From NCBI GenBank assembly GCA_017540175.1, contig JAFYBN010000099.1, positions 24,878 to 88,877 of the forward strand: DNA of 64,000 nt. Reading direction: 5' to 3'. The translations under genes were made by a program, and so were the position numbers. The notes under the pieces are model-generated. The model saw only the letters and a program-made list of their open reading frames with translations. It had not been told where the DNA came from and did not search any database. Numbering within the stretch: position 1 is the stretch's first letter; every line of letters starts with the position of its first letter. Shown piece by piece: positions 8,317 through 16,940 of the stretch. The DNA comes from Clostridia bacterium. Lineage in GTDB: Bacteria; Bacillota; Clostridia; Oscillospirales; CAG-272.

Positions 8317-9744
8317 CTATTCGACGACCGTTCCTTTGAGAAAGCGGACGTCCGGGTCGTGCAGACCGTCGCTGCCGAGATCACAGACGATCCCGCCGTC
8401 CGTCCGCTCGATTTGCCAGCGCATGGAATGCGGACAGTTGAGAAAGCGCACTGAGACGGTGAGACGGTCCTTCTCCGCGCAATAGGAGGCGGCGAGCCGG
8501 CACCGTTCCTTGTCCGGGGTGGACATGAGATCGACCAGCTTCGGCTTGAGCTTCTTCGAAATCACCGTGCTCTCCGCCCAGAAGCCGCGCCCCGCTCGGA
8601 CGGCGTACTGATCGACGCCGTCGGAAAAGGTCATGCGCATCGCGTCCTCGGCGGGGTCATAGCGGAAGTAGAGTCCGGTCCAGCCGAGTTGATTCGGCTC
8701 GAGCTTGTAAAAGACATCCTCAAGCCCCGACGTCCGCCGTTCGGACGCAAGGGGAGCGTATTCCGGGAGCAGAAGAGCGGAGTCGGGCGCGGAGTCGTCG
8801 TCGAAGAGATGAGGAATCAGCTCCATGAGGCAGTCCATTTCTTTCTGCATATCGCCGAGTTTGGCCTGCACCGCGACGACCATATCGCGCTCGGGCAGGA
8901 TGACGCAGAGCTGCCCGAACGCTCCGTCCCCGCGGAAGCCTTCCCGGGCGTTGATCCAGAACTGATACCCGTAGCCGGACTGCCAGTCCGGTGTGCCGTT
9001 TGTGGAATTGTCGGAGATCGGCGAGCTTGCCGTCCTGACCCATTCTTCGGAAAGCAGCCTTTGACCGTTCCGGACGCCGCCGCTCAGATACAGAAGCCCG
9101 AGCTTTATGATGTCGTCCGCCGAGACGTGAATGCCGCATCCTCCCTCATTGCTGCCGTCCGGCGTTCGGTTCCACCGCACATCCGAGATGCCGAGGGGCA
9201 TGAAGAGCTTTGCCGAAAGGAAATCGAGCAGCTTCATTCCGGAGATCTTCTCGACGATATGGGACAGCATGAGGGTCGCGCCGGTGTTGTAGGTGAAATG
9301 CGTGCCCGGCTCGTAAGGGATTTCGGCTTCCATGAACGTCCGGATCTCATTTTCGGATCGGATCATGGCGGGCATGACGCAGGAGGGGTGACCGGTGTTC
9401 ATCGAAAGAACGTGGCGGACGCGCATTTTGAGCAGATTCTCCTGCGGATGCTCCGGAACGTCTTCCGGGAACAGATCGACGATCCTGTCCTCGACCGAGA
9501 GACTGCCCGCGTCCGCGAGAAAACCGACCGCCGTGGAGCAGAAGCTCTTCGAAAGGGAATAAATCTCGCGCTTGTCCGAGCAGGAGTAGGGCGCGGGCGC
9601 GAGCCGCAGCACAAGCGCGCCGTGACGGACGATCTCCAGCGTGTGGATCTCGTCCCCGCCGGCGGTATAATGCGCGAAATAACGGTTCAGCGCCGAACGG
9701 GAAACGCCCGGCGCGGCATAGAAGTCGGATTTCAAAAGCATCAT
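8317..9744 (-). CDS. Serine hydrolase, beta-lactamase/penicillin-binding-protein-like family
   Basis: A 475-residue protein with the active-site S-x-x-K as SLSK (S63, K66) and a YNTG block at the second motif, the pattern of the family that includes esterases and D-aminopeptidases. No signal peptide or membrane segment is seen, so it is probably cytosolic. Two ATGs (9744, 9741) follow GGGAGG; the second has better spacing. The long upstream extension of the frame is a shadow of the neighbouring ligase gene. Substrate is unknown; true beta-lactamase activity is unlikely from the motif form. Confidence 0.85.
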   Translation of the reverse strand: MMLLKSDFYAAPGVSRSALNRYFAHYTAGGDEIHTLEIVRHGALVLRLAPAPYSCSDKREIYSLSKSFCSTAVGFLADAGSLSVEDRIVDLFPEDVPEHPQENLLKMRVRHVLSMNTGHPSCVMPAMIRSENEIRTFMEAEIPYEPGTHFTYNTGATLMLSHIVEKISGMKLLDFLSAKLFMPLGISDVRWNRTPDGSNEGGCGIHVSADDIIKLGLLYLSGGVRNGQRLLSEEWVRTASSPISDNSTNGTPDWQSGYGYQFWINAREGFRGDGAFGQLCVILPERDMVVAVQAKLGDMQKEMDCLMELIPHLFDDDSAPDSALLLPEYAPLASERRTSGLEDVFYKLEPNQLGWTGLYFRYDPAEDAMRMTFSDGVDQYAVRAGRGFWAESTVISKKLKPKLVDLMSTPDKERCRLAASYCAEKDRLTVSVRFLNCPHSMRWQIERTDGGIVCDLGSDGLHDPDVRFLKGTVVE

Positions 9745-9766
9745 GAACCTCCCATGAAAAAATAAG

Positions 9767-9834
9767 GCGTGTTCACGCCTGCCGGAACCGGGATCCGCCT
9801 CGGGCACATCCGGTGTTCGGAATCGTGAACACGC
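9767..9834 (-). terminator. Long-loop inverted repeat, probable terminator of the CofE-like gene
   Basis: GCGTGTTCACG (9767-9777) pairs exactly with CGTGAACACGC (9824-9834). The 46-base loop contains further CCGG complementarity. On the minus strand the stem is followed by CTTATTTTTTC. Confidence 0.65.
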
Positions 9835-9839
9835 GCTTT

Positions 9840-11042
9840 TCATTCGTTCGTGTAGTTGTCGAAATAGCCCTGTACGAGCACGACGGGAGTCCCCTTGTCG
9901 CCGGAGCCGCTCGTCAGGTCGCAGAGAGAACCGATGAGGTCGGTGAGCTGGCGGGGTGTGGTCCCCTGGGAGGCCATCGAGCCCTTGAGGTCGCCGTCCT
10001 TCGCGCGGATGGACGCGGAAATCGCTTCCTTCAGCGCGGTGCCGGAAAGGTTTTTGAAATCGTTGTCGGCGAGATACTTGAGCTTCAGCTCGTTCGGAGT
10101 CCCGACAAGCCCGTCCGTGTAGAAGGGGGAGACGACGGGATCGGCGAGCTCCCAGATCTTGCCCTGCGGATCCTTGAACGCGCCGTCGCCGTAAACCATG
10201 ACTTCGACGTGACGGCCGGTCTTTTCCGCGATCTTCTTCTGGATCGCCTCGACGAGGGGCTTCGCGTTGCGCGGGAAGAGCTTGATTTTCTCTTCGGTGG
10301 ATTTGTTGGAGCCGAGAAGCCCGTACGCCTCGTTGCAGCCGGAGCCGTTCACGGGAGCGTTCAGAATATCGTCCAGACCGAGAACGATCTCGGCACCGGC
10401 TTTCTTCAGGATGCGCTTGGTGCGCTTTCTTGTATGGATGTCGCAGGTCAGGACGTTCTTCGTGTAGGCGAGAATGGCGGTCGGCTGATTCGCGAAGATG
10501 ATTTCGACCTCGGCTCCGCATTCCCGGATGAGATCGCCGTAATACGCCACGTAGTCCACGCCGGTGAACGGATGGCGGTTTTCGCCGAACAGCGCGCGGT
10601 ATTTCTCAAGGGTCAGTACGTCGGAATAGGGGTCGATCCCCGCTTCGTCGAGCGCGTCAAGGGATACGAGTTCGTTGCCCACCTCATCGGACGGGTAGCT
10701 GAGCATGAGGACGATTTTCTTCGCGCCCTTCGCGATCCCGCGGAGGCAGATGGCAAAGCGGTTGCGCGAAAGGATGGGGAAAATCACGCCGACGGTCTCG
10801 CCGCCGAGCTTCGCTTTCACGTCCGCCGCGATGTCGTCGACGGTGGCGTAGTTCCCCTGCGAGCGGGCGACGACGGATTCTGTGATCGCGATGACGTCGC
10901 GGTCGCGCAGGGAAAAACCTTCGGACTCAGCCGCTTCGAGTACGCTTTCGGTCACGATGACGGAGAGATCGTCTCCCTCACGGATGATGGGGCAGCGGAT
11001 GCCGCGCGACACCGTGCCGACTCTGCGTTCTGTGTTTTCCAT
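9840..11042 (-). CDS. Coenzyme F420-0:L-glutamate ligase-like protein (CofE/FbiB family)
   Basis: A 400-residue protein. The N-terminal half shows family features (GDDLSVIVTESV, DVIAITESVVARSQGN, IFPILSRNRFAICLRGIAKGAKKI). Later blocks such as VYGDGAFKDPQGKIWELADPVVSP are found in the Firmicutes branch of this family. The founding enzymes add glutamate to F420, but this branch occurs in bacteria with no known F420, so its substrate is unknown. No cofC, cofD or cofGH gene is nearby. It is a stand-alone gene with its own promoter and terminator. Confidence 0.8.
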   Translation of the reverse strand: MENTERRVGTVSRGIRCPIIREGDDLSVIVTESVLEAAESEGFSLRDRDVIAITESVVARSQGNYATVDDIAADVKAKLGGETVGVIFPILSRNRFAICLRGIAKGAKKIVLMLSYPSDEVGNELVSLDALDEAGIDPYSDVLTLEKYRALFGENRHPFTGVDYVAYYGDLIRECGAEVEIIFANQPTAILAYTKNVLTCDIHTRKRTKRILKKAGAEIVLGLDDILNAPVNGSGCNEAYGLLGSNKSTEEKIKLFPRNAKPLVEAIQKKIAEKTGRHVEVMVYGDGAFKDPQGKIWELADPVVSPFYTDGLVGTPNELKLKYLADNDFKNLSGTALKEAISASIRAKDGDLKGSMASQGTTPRQLTDLIGSLCDLTSGSGDKGTPVVLVQGYFDNYTNE

Positions 11043-11074
11043 AACAAGAATTCCTTTCCGTAAATTACGTTCCT

Positions 11075-11103
11075 ATTATACAGGAAAACGACGCGGAAAA
11101 CAA
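11075..11103 (-). promoter_or_regulatory. Promoter for the CofE-like gene
   Basis: On the minus strand, TTGTTT (11103-11098), a 17-base spacer and TATAAT (11080-11075). The -10 is perfect and the -35 weak. Confidence 0.6.
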
Positions 11104-11157
11104 GAGGAAAACAAAAAAAGAGGACACTTTTCTTAAACAAAGCGTCCCCCAAAAGAA

Positions 11158-11181
11158 GCAGCCGGACTTGCGTCCGGCTGC
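11158..11181 (-). terminator. Terminator of the zinc-ribbon surface protein gene
   Basis: GCAGCCGGAC (11158-11167) and GTCCGGCTGC (11172-11181) form a perfect 10-base stem with a 4-base loop, followed on the minus strand by TTCTTTTG. Confidence 0.8.
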
Positions 11182-11234
11182 CGGGATCTTAAAGCGGTTT
11201 CCGGTTCCCGACCGATCGGGAAGGGGAGACGAAA

Positions 11235-12803
11235 TCAGGTGTAGCTAAGACGGGAGATCAGACGGCAGATCGCGGCGAGGTCGTAACGGTTCAGGTCGCG
11301 GTTGCCGTCAAAGGTCTTCTCGTTCGCGAGCTTCAGCGTGATCGCGTTGTCCTTGACGCCGGCCGCGCTGTTGAACTTCGCGAAGTGAACGCCGTTCAGC
11401 TTTTCGACGGCTGCCAGGTATTTCGCAACGATCGCGCATCCGGTCTGGACGTTGCAGATCGCGGTGAGGTCGTCGCCTTGGGCGATCAGGCCGTTCGCGA
11501 CAGCCCACTTGACGCGGTCGTCGTCGGTCTTCAGCGTGTTCTTCAGATCGGTCAGTTCGGAAATCACGGAGACGAAATCGCCCACGGTGATCTTTTCCGC
11601 GCCGCGGAAGTACTTCTTGCCGCCCTGCTTGGTTCCGGACATCAGACCGGATTCGGTCACATACTCAACGGCCTTCGCGTATCTCTCTTCGAGATCGGCG
11701 AAGGGGGAGACCCACTTGAAGGTAACGGAGATCGTGTGGTTGTGGTCAAAACGGGAAAGGGCGATATAGGTGGGCGCGCCGATGGACTTGCCGTCGACCG
11801 TCACGTCCGCAACCTTGTAGTTCACGGAATTGGGGCGGAAGTTGTAGTTCACCTTGTCGACGACGGTCGCGGTGACCTTGTCGGCGGAAACGGTGACGCC
11901 GTTCTTATCGGCGACGATCGAGCCGCCGGCGGAAGCGGTTGCGGTGACGGTGTAGCTCGTCAGCATGTCGGTGCGGGTGTAGACGGGGCGAACAACGGTA
12001 TTGCCTGTTACCTTGAAGGTGACGGAGTTGCCGGTGTATTCGACGCTTCTGCCGTTGACGTAGACGTCAACGAGCGCGTAGCCCTTCGGAGGATAGAACG
12101 TGACGGTCTTCAGCTCATCGTATTTCGCGTAGGAACCGCCTTCGATATCATAGTCGAACCATGTGCCGTACTGGTTGTAGATCGCGATGGAGAATTCAAG
12201 CAGATACGGGATCGTCGAAGCGTCGATCGGAAGGAGCGTGCTGTGTCCGTCCGCGCACTTGTATTTCGCGTAGAAGACGCCGTTCTTCACGTCGATGTCG
12301 TCCTCGAGCGCGGCGTACTTCTTGCACTTCGGGCAGACGATGCGTTCCGCCAGCCCGTAAGGCGTGATCTTGGTTTCTGCGGGCGTGTACATGTAGCGCT
12401 GGCACTTGGTGCAGAAGTAGACGTCAAGGAGACTGTCACCGTACGCGATGGTGTCGTAGGGGGTGAGGAAGGTGCCGAGCTTGCAGATGGGGCAGATGTG
12501 ATCCTCTGCCATGTGGATGTGCTCGCCGTACTGCTCGGTGTAATAGGTTCCGCTTTCACCGCACTTGAGGCAGCTCCAGGCGACCCCGCCGTTCTTTACG
12601 CAGTAGTACGCGACTCCGCCGCAGTCGTCCTGCGGGCAGACGCCGTACCATTCCGTGATCAGTCCGTGCGGATTGGGCGTTCCGAGGTAGCTTGCAATAA
12701 TGTCGGTCATCGAGACTTTCGGCGCAGGATCCGCCGCGCCCGCAGTCAGAGCGAGAGCGGAAAGCATGAGAAGCGCCAGAACGAGTGAAAGAATTCTTTT
12801 CAT
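11235..12803 (-). CDS. Secreted protein with zinc-ribbon-like CxxC motifs and SLH-like C terminus
   Basis: 522 residues with a signal peptide (MKRILSLVLALLM..., cut near AGAA at 21-24). Residues 56-160 hold paired cysteines: C56/C61, C78/C81, C104/C107, C131/C134, C157/C160, the spacing of stacked zinc ribbons or rubredoxin-like knuckles, which is unusual outside the cell. A beta-rich repeat region (residues 215-355) resembles bacterial repeat/InlB-B-type modules. From about residue 365, FADLEERYAKAVEYVTESGLMSG and following segments look like divergent SLH domains for wall anchoring. ATG 12803 fits AAAGGAC better than ATG 12809. Function is not recognised; a structural or metal-binding surface role is inferred. 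Confidence 0.7.
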   Translation of the reverse strand: MKRILSLVLALLMLSALALTAGAADPAPKVSMTDIIASYLGTPNPHGLITEWYGVCPQDDCGGVAYYCVKNGGVAWSCLKCGESGTYYTEQYGEHIHMAEDHICPICKLGTFLTPYDTIAYGDSLLDVYFCTKCQRYMYTPAETKITPYGLAERIVCPKCKKYAALEDDIDVKNGVFYAKYKCADGHSTLLPIDASTIPYLLEFSIAIYNQYGTWFDYDIEGGSYAKYDELKTVTFYPPKGYALVDVYVNGRSVEYTGNSVTFKVTGNTVVRPVYTRTDMLTSYTVTATASAGGSIVADKNGVTVSADKVTATVVDKVNYNFRPNSVNYKVADVTVDGKSIGAPTYIALSRFDHNHTISVTFKWVSPFADLEERYAKAVEYVTESGLMSGTKQGGKKYFRGAEKITVGDFVSVISELTDLKNTLKTDDDRVKWAVANGLIAQGDDLTAICNVQTGCAIVAKYLAAVEKLNGVHFAKFNSAAGVKDNAITLKLANEKTFDGNRDLNRYDLAAICRLISRLSYT

Positions 12804-12968
12804 AGTCATGTCCTTTCGTTTGGTCAGGTGTTCGTTTGATGTCGGCGGCGTCAGGATCGCATAATACCACCGTTTATATCTTAGACGATAATCCTCACGA
12901 AAAAGTTCCCTTTTTTTGAATTTTCTGAAAAATTTTTGCTTCACAGTCGCGCCGATCCAACTTTTCCC

Positions 12969-12997
12969 TTGAAAATATGAAGATTTTCAGGTATAAT
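12969..12997 (+). promoter_or_regulatory. Promoter for the DUF3842 gene
   Basis: TTGAAA (12969-12974), a 17-base spacer and TATAAT (12992-12997), 29 bases before the ATG. Confidence 0.85.
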
Positions 12998-13026
12998 GCT
13001 TGAAAACGGGTCAGAAGGAAGAACCT

Positions 13027-13461
13027 ATGAAGAACGTGCTCATCGTGGACGGACAGGGCGGCAGGATCGGAAAAGCCCTTGCCGAACGTTTTGAAGCTGC
13101 CCGAAAAGAAGGGAAGCTCTTTTCCCTGACCGTCGTCGGCACCAATGCCGTGGCGACCGCGAACATGATGAAGGCCTCCCCCGACGCGAAGGGCGCAACG
13201 GGAGAAAACGCCGTCCGGGTCGCAGCCCGGCGCGCCGATGTCATCGTGGGGGCGATCGGCATCATCGTGGCGGACGCGATGCTCGGCGAGATCACGCCTA
13301 AGACGGCGGAAGCGATTTCCTCCGCCGACGCAGTCCGCGTGCTCATTCCCATGAACCGCCAGACGACCTGCGAAAACATCGTGGTCGGTGTGCGCGACGC
13401 GTCCCTTTCCGAACTGCTCGATGAAGCGGTTGCCGCCGTGCTCTCCCTCTGTCAGACCTGA
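13027..13461 (+). CDS. DUF3842 family protein
   Basis: A 144-residue protein matching DUF3842 along its length: VDGQGGRIGKALAERF at the N terminus (a dinucleotide-fold-like glycine loop), GTNAVATANMMKA, GATGENAV, VGAIGIIVADAMLGEITPKTAEAI and the C-terminal LLDEAV. The function of the family is unknown; the glycine-rich start suggests a Rossmann-like fold. The ATG at 13027 with AGAAGGAAGA before it is chosen over an earlier in-frame ATG at 13000. It is transcribed divergently from the surface protein gene and is followed by potassium uptake genes. Confidence 0.88.
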   Translation: MKNVLIVDGQGGRIGKALAERFEAARKEGKLFSLTVVGTNAVATANMMKASPDAKGATGENAVRVAARRADVIVGAIGIIVADAMLGEITPKTAEAISSADAVRVLIPMNRQTTCENIVVGVRDASLSELLDEAVAAVLSLCQT

Positions 13462-13551
13462 AATGCGCGTTTTCCGCGTTACGGCGGAACCCCTCCTTAT
13501 TCTATATAGAGTTCGCGGCCATTGTTTCGATTTCACTCTTTACGGTGCGAT

Positions 13552-14847
13552 ATGAGAAAAAAACGATTATCCCCCGGGCGTCTCATTGCGCTCGGCTTTC
13601 TCTCGGTCATCGTGATCGGCGCCATTCTGCTCTGCCTGCCCGTCTCGCACAGCGGGAAAACCGCGGTGCGCCCCATTGACGCCCTGTTTTCCTCCGTCAG
13701 CGCGGTCTGCGTGACCGGTCTTGTGACGGTGGATACCGGCGCCGCGTATTCCGGCTTCGGACAGGCGGTCATCGCCGTTCTCATCCAAATCGGCGGGCTC
13801 GGCATCACGACGCTCGGCGCTGGTCTTGTCGCCCTGCTCGGCGGTCGGCTGAACCAGAGGGAAAACAACCTCGTCCGCGAGGCGCTGAACGTCCCGACCT
13901 GGGCGGGCATCAAGCCCCTCATCATGGCCGTCATCACGATGGACTTCACGATCGAGTTCATCGGCGCGGTCCTCGCCCTGCCGACCTTTTTGAAGGATTA
14001 CGCGCCGGGGAAGGCTATATGGCTTTCGGTGTTCCATTCGATCGCGTCCTTCAACAACGGCGGCTTCGACGTGCTCGGCACCGGGAACAGCATCGGCGCC
14101 TACACCCACGACGTGTGGTTCAATCTGGTCACCGCGGCCCTGATCATCCTCGGCGGCCTCGGCTTCTTCGTGATTCGTGAGCTGCTCCGTCACAAAAAGG
14201 GCGAGCGGTTCAGCCTTCATACCAAGGTCGTTCTGCTGATGTCGGCCATCCTGACCGTCTGCGGCATGCTCCTTGTCAAGCTCACGGAACAGGGACAGAT
14301 TTCATGGCTCGGAGCGTTTTTCTCGAGCGTGACCGCGCGGACCGCGGGATTTGCGACCTATCCGATGGCGGGCTTCACGAACGCGGGTCTGCTCATCATG
14401 TGCATGCTCATGTTCATCGGCGCGAGCCCCGGCTCCACGGGCGGCGGCATGAAAACCACGACGATTTTCGTCCTGTTTCTGAATCTTCGCTCCGCGGCGA
14501 CCGGCAAGGAAGCGCACGCATTCGGAAGAAAAATCAAGGACGACACCCTGTACCGCGCGTTCGTGATCATCGGCCTCGGGCTTGCCTGGGGGCTGATCAT
14601 GACGGCGGCGGTTTGCGCGCTCGAACCCGATCTGCCGCTGAGGGACGTTATGTTCGAGGTCATTTCCGGACTCGGAACGACCGGGCTTTCCACGGGCGTC
14701 ACACCCCAGCTCGGCACCGCGTCGAGGATCCTATTGATGCTGACCATGTACGTCGGGCGTCTCGGCCCTCTTTCCGTCGCGACGCTTCTTGTGGGCAGAA
14801 AGCACGGCGGCGTCTCCCGGGCGGAGGAAGAGATCCCCATCGGCTGA
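13552..14847 (+). CDS. ktrB: TrkH/KtrB family potassium transporter, membrane subunit
   Basis: A 431-residue membrane protein with four M1-P-M2 repeats. The selectivity-loop-like segments are visible: SAVCVTGLVTVDTG, SIASFNNGGFDVLG, TARTAGFATYPMAGF and SGLGTTGLSTGVTP, each with the conserved Gly/Thr-Thr-Gly pattern. It translocates K+, often with Na+, across the membrane when gated by the RCK subunit encoded next. ATG 13552 begins MRKKRLSPGRLIALGF; an upstream TTG frame extension lacks homology. The ribosome-binding site is weak. Confidence 0.95.
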   Translation: MRKKRLSPGRLIALGFLSVIVIGAILLCLPVSHSGKTAVRPIDALFSSVSAVCVTGLVTVDTGAAYSGFGQAVIAVLIQIGGLGITTLGAGLVALLGGRLNQRENNLVREALNVPTWAGIKPLIMAVITMDFTIEFIGAVLALPTFLKDYAPGKAIWLSVFHSIASFNNGGFDVLGTGNSIGAYTHDVWFNLVTAALIILGGLGFFVIRELLRHKKGERFSLHTKVVLLMSAILTVCGMLLVKLTEQGQISWLGAFFSSVTARTAGFATYPMAGFTNAGLLIMCMLMFIGASPGSTGGGMKTTTIFVLFLNLRSAATGKEAHAFGRKIKDDTLYRAFVIIGLGLAWGLIMTAAVCALEPDLPLRDVMFEVISGLGTTGLSTGVTPQLGTASRILLMLTMYVGRLGPLSVATLLVGRKHGGVSRAEEEIPIG

Positions 14848-14934
14848 TCCGCGCGCCGGGCGGCTGAGAAATATCCGGGTGGGCGGATACACACCCATCG
14901 AAATGCGGAAGGAATATCAAGAAGGGAGATCCCC

Positions 14935-15612
14935 ATGCAGAAGAAAGAGAAAAAGGACCGGCAGCTATATGCCGTGATCGGGCTCGGGCGTTTCGGCTTT
15001 GCCGTCGCGGAGGAGCTGGCGCGCAAGGGCAAGGACGTGCTCGCGATCGACAGGGAGCGCGACATCATCAACCGCGCCGCAGAGTTTACGGACAACGCCT
15101 TCGTGCTCGACGCTCTTTCCGTGGAGAACCTCGATCAGGCGGGTTTGGCGGACGCGGACGTCGCCGTCATCGGCATCGGCTCGAAGATCGACGTTTCCAT
15201 CCTCACGACGCTCAACGTCATGAAACTCGGCGTCAAGCGCGTGATCGCGAAGGCGACGAGCAGGGAACAGGGGGAAGTGCTCGAACGGCTGGGAGCCGAG
15301 GTCATCTACCCCGAGCACGACATGGCGATCCGCCTCGCGGGAAGACTCGCGTCGCCGTTCATCCTTGATTATATCAGCCTCTCCGACACAGTCGACATCA
15401 TGGAGCTTTCCCTGACGCCGAAGGTCGACGGAAAGACCGTGCTCGAGCTGAATGTGCGCAAGACTTACGGTCTGAATATCATCGCCATCCGCCACGACGG
15501 GGAAATGAACACCTCGATTCTGCCGACGACGACGGTGCGGGAAAAGGATACCATCGCCGTCATCGGAAAGACGGAGGATATCCGGCGTTTCGAAACCTAT
15601 CTTCACAGCTGA
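14935..15612 (+). CDS. ktrA: TrkA/KtrA family potassium uptake regulatory subunit
   Basis: A 225-residue cytosolic gating subunit. An RCK_N Rossmann domain opens with YAVIGLGRFGFAVAEELARKG (about residues 11-31) and has the acidic residue after the second strand (AIDRE). An RCK_C domain fills about residues 140-225. The ring it forms binds ADP/ATP or NAD(H) and opens KtrB. It has a GGGAGAT site and follows ktrB by 87 bases; that spacer contains no terminator-like hairpin I can see, so one transcript is likely. Confidence 0.95.
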   Translation: MQKKEKKDRQLYAVIGLGRFGFAVAEELARKGKDVLAIDRERDIINRAAEFTDNAFVLDALSVENLDQAGLADADVAVIGIGSKIDVSILTTLNVMKLGVKRVIAKATSREQGEVLERLGAEVIYPEHDMAIRLAGRLASPFILDYISLSDTVDIMELSLTPKVDGKTVLELNVRKTYGLNIIAIRHDGEMNTSILPTTTVREKDTIAVIGKTEDIRRFETYLHS

Positions 15613-15635
15613 GCTTTTTCAGAGAAAGGACAATC

Positions 15636-16727
15636 ATGACCGTAACGCGACTGATCGACTTACCCGCCGCTCCCGGCAATCCCCGCAACAGCGAGGGCTC
15701 ATTTTTGAAACTGAAGGATGACAGGATCGCCTTCCTGTACAGCCGCTATTCCGGCACGAGCTCCGACGACCATGCCTACGCCGAGGTCGCCGTGATCTTC
15801 TATGACGGGACTGCGTGGACCGAGCCGCGCATCCTTCTGCGCCCGGAGCCCGGTACGGATGAAACGAATTATATGAGCGTCTCGACCGCAAGGATGCACA
15901 ACGGGGACGCAGCCGTCATCTATCTCGTCAAGCACAGGAGCATTTCCTCCGAAGTCCTGCTTCGCCGCTCGTCGGATGAATTCGAGACCCTCGGCGAGCC
16001 GGTGCGGTGCGTCTCTCCGAACTATCCCGGGTATTATGTGGTAAACAATGACCGCATGGCAAGCCTCAGCGACGGCAGATGGATGATCCCCGCCGCGATC
16101 CACCCCTCCTCCATGGGCTATCACGGCATCGAAGACGTCGTCGATTACCGCTCGAAATGCGCCTTCTACGCCTCATCGGACGACGGGCGCACGTGGCGGC
16201 AGGTGTCGGACTCCGTCGGTCTGCCCGGCGGTGCGCACTCGCACAGCGGCCTGCAGGAGCCGGGCGTGACCGAGCTCTCTGGCGGGACGCTGTACGCCTA
16301 TTTCCGCACCGATCTCGGCAGGCACTACGAATCCTTCTCCGTGGACGGCGGCGTCTCGTGGACCGCTCCCCAGCCGTCCGGCTTTACGGGACCCTGCTCG
16401 CCCCTTCTCATCAAGAAGAACGAATTCAGCGGAAAGTATGTCGCCGTGTGGAACCCGATCCCCGAAGTCCCTTTCCGCTGGCTCCATTCGGAGAAGCCGA
16501 AGATCGGCACGGGCGGCCGCACGCCCCTTGTGATTGCCTGCTCGGACGACGGGGTGCGCTTCGGAAAACCGGAGCTGATCGAAACAGACCCCGAGGGCGG
16601 CTTCTGCTATCCGGCGATCCTCTTCCTGTCCGAAAGCGAAATGCTCCTCGCCTACTGCGCGGGCAGCGGCGCGACGGGGGACGAAAACTGCCTTACCCGG
16701 ACGCGCATCGTCAAAATCACCCTTTAG
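15636..16727 (+). CDS. Sialidase-family (BNR/Asp-box) glycoside hydrolase-like protein
   Basis: A 363-residue beta-propeller. Asp-box motifs are visible as SSDDGRTWRQ (near residue 183) and SVDGGVSWTA (near 237), plus the degenerate CSDDGVRFGKPE near 305. HSGLQEPGVTEL supplies the Glu-Pro region seen in bacterial sialidase-like proteins. There is no signal peptide, so if it acts on sialic acids or related sugars it does so inside the cell. The propeller fold is well supported. The substrate is not: many family members act on other sugars or are non-enzymatic. It starts 23 bases after ktrA with an AAAGGAC site. Confidence 0.7.
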   Translation: MTVTRLIDLPAAPGNPRNSEGSFLKLKDDRIAFLYSRYSGTSSDDHAYAEVAVIFYDGTAWTEPRILLRPEPGTDETNYMSVSTARMHNGDAAVIYLVKHRSISSEVLLRRSSDEFETLGEPVRCVSPNYPGYYVVNNDRMASLSDGRWMIPAAIHPSSMGYHGIEDVVDYRSKCAFYASSDDGRTWRQVSDSVGLPGGAHSHSGLQEPGVTELSGGTLYAYFRTDLGRHYESFSVDGGVSWTAPQPSGFTGPCSPLLIKKNEFSGKYVAVWNPIPEVPFRWLHSEKPKIGTGGRTPLVIACSDDGVRFGKPELIETDPEGGFCYPAILFLSESEMLLAYCAGSGATGDENCLTRTRIVKITL

Positions 16728-16940
16728 AAAAAATAACTTTGCCGTTTCAGAACAAATAGGGAACTTTCCGCCGCCTTCCGTCGTCTAAACAGGGAAGGGA
16801 CGGTTACATGTAAAATCATTGTAAACTTTCCCGATCCCCGCCCCAATCCGCGCGTGAATGCGGTATAATAACCATGTATCGTTATCTTTACCGCGCGTGC
16901 GGTGAACATGAAAAAGATGCAACAAGAAAGGAACACGATC

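Noticed and set aside
8317-10521. 734-codon version of the serine hydrolase
   Set aside because: The upstream part is antisense-frame shadow of the CofE-like gene region; the ribosome site and homology start at 9744/9741.
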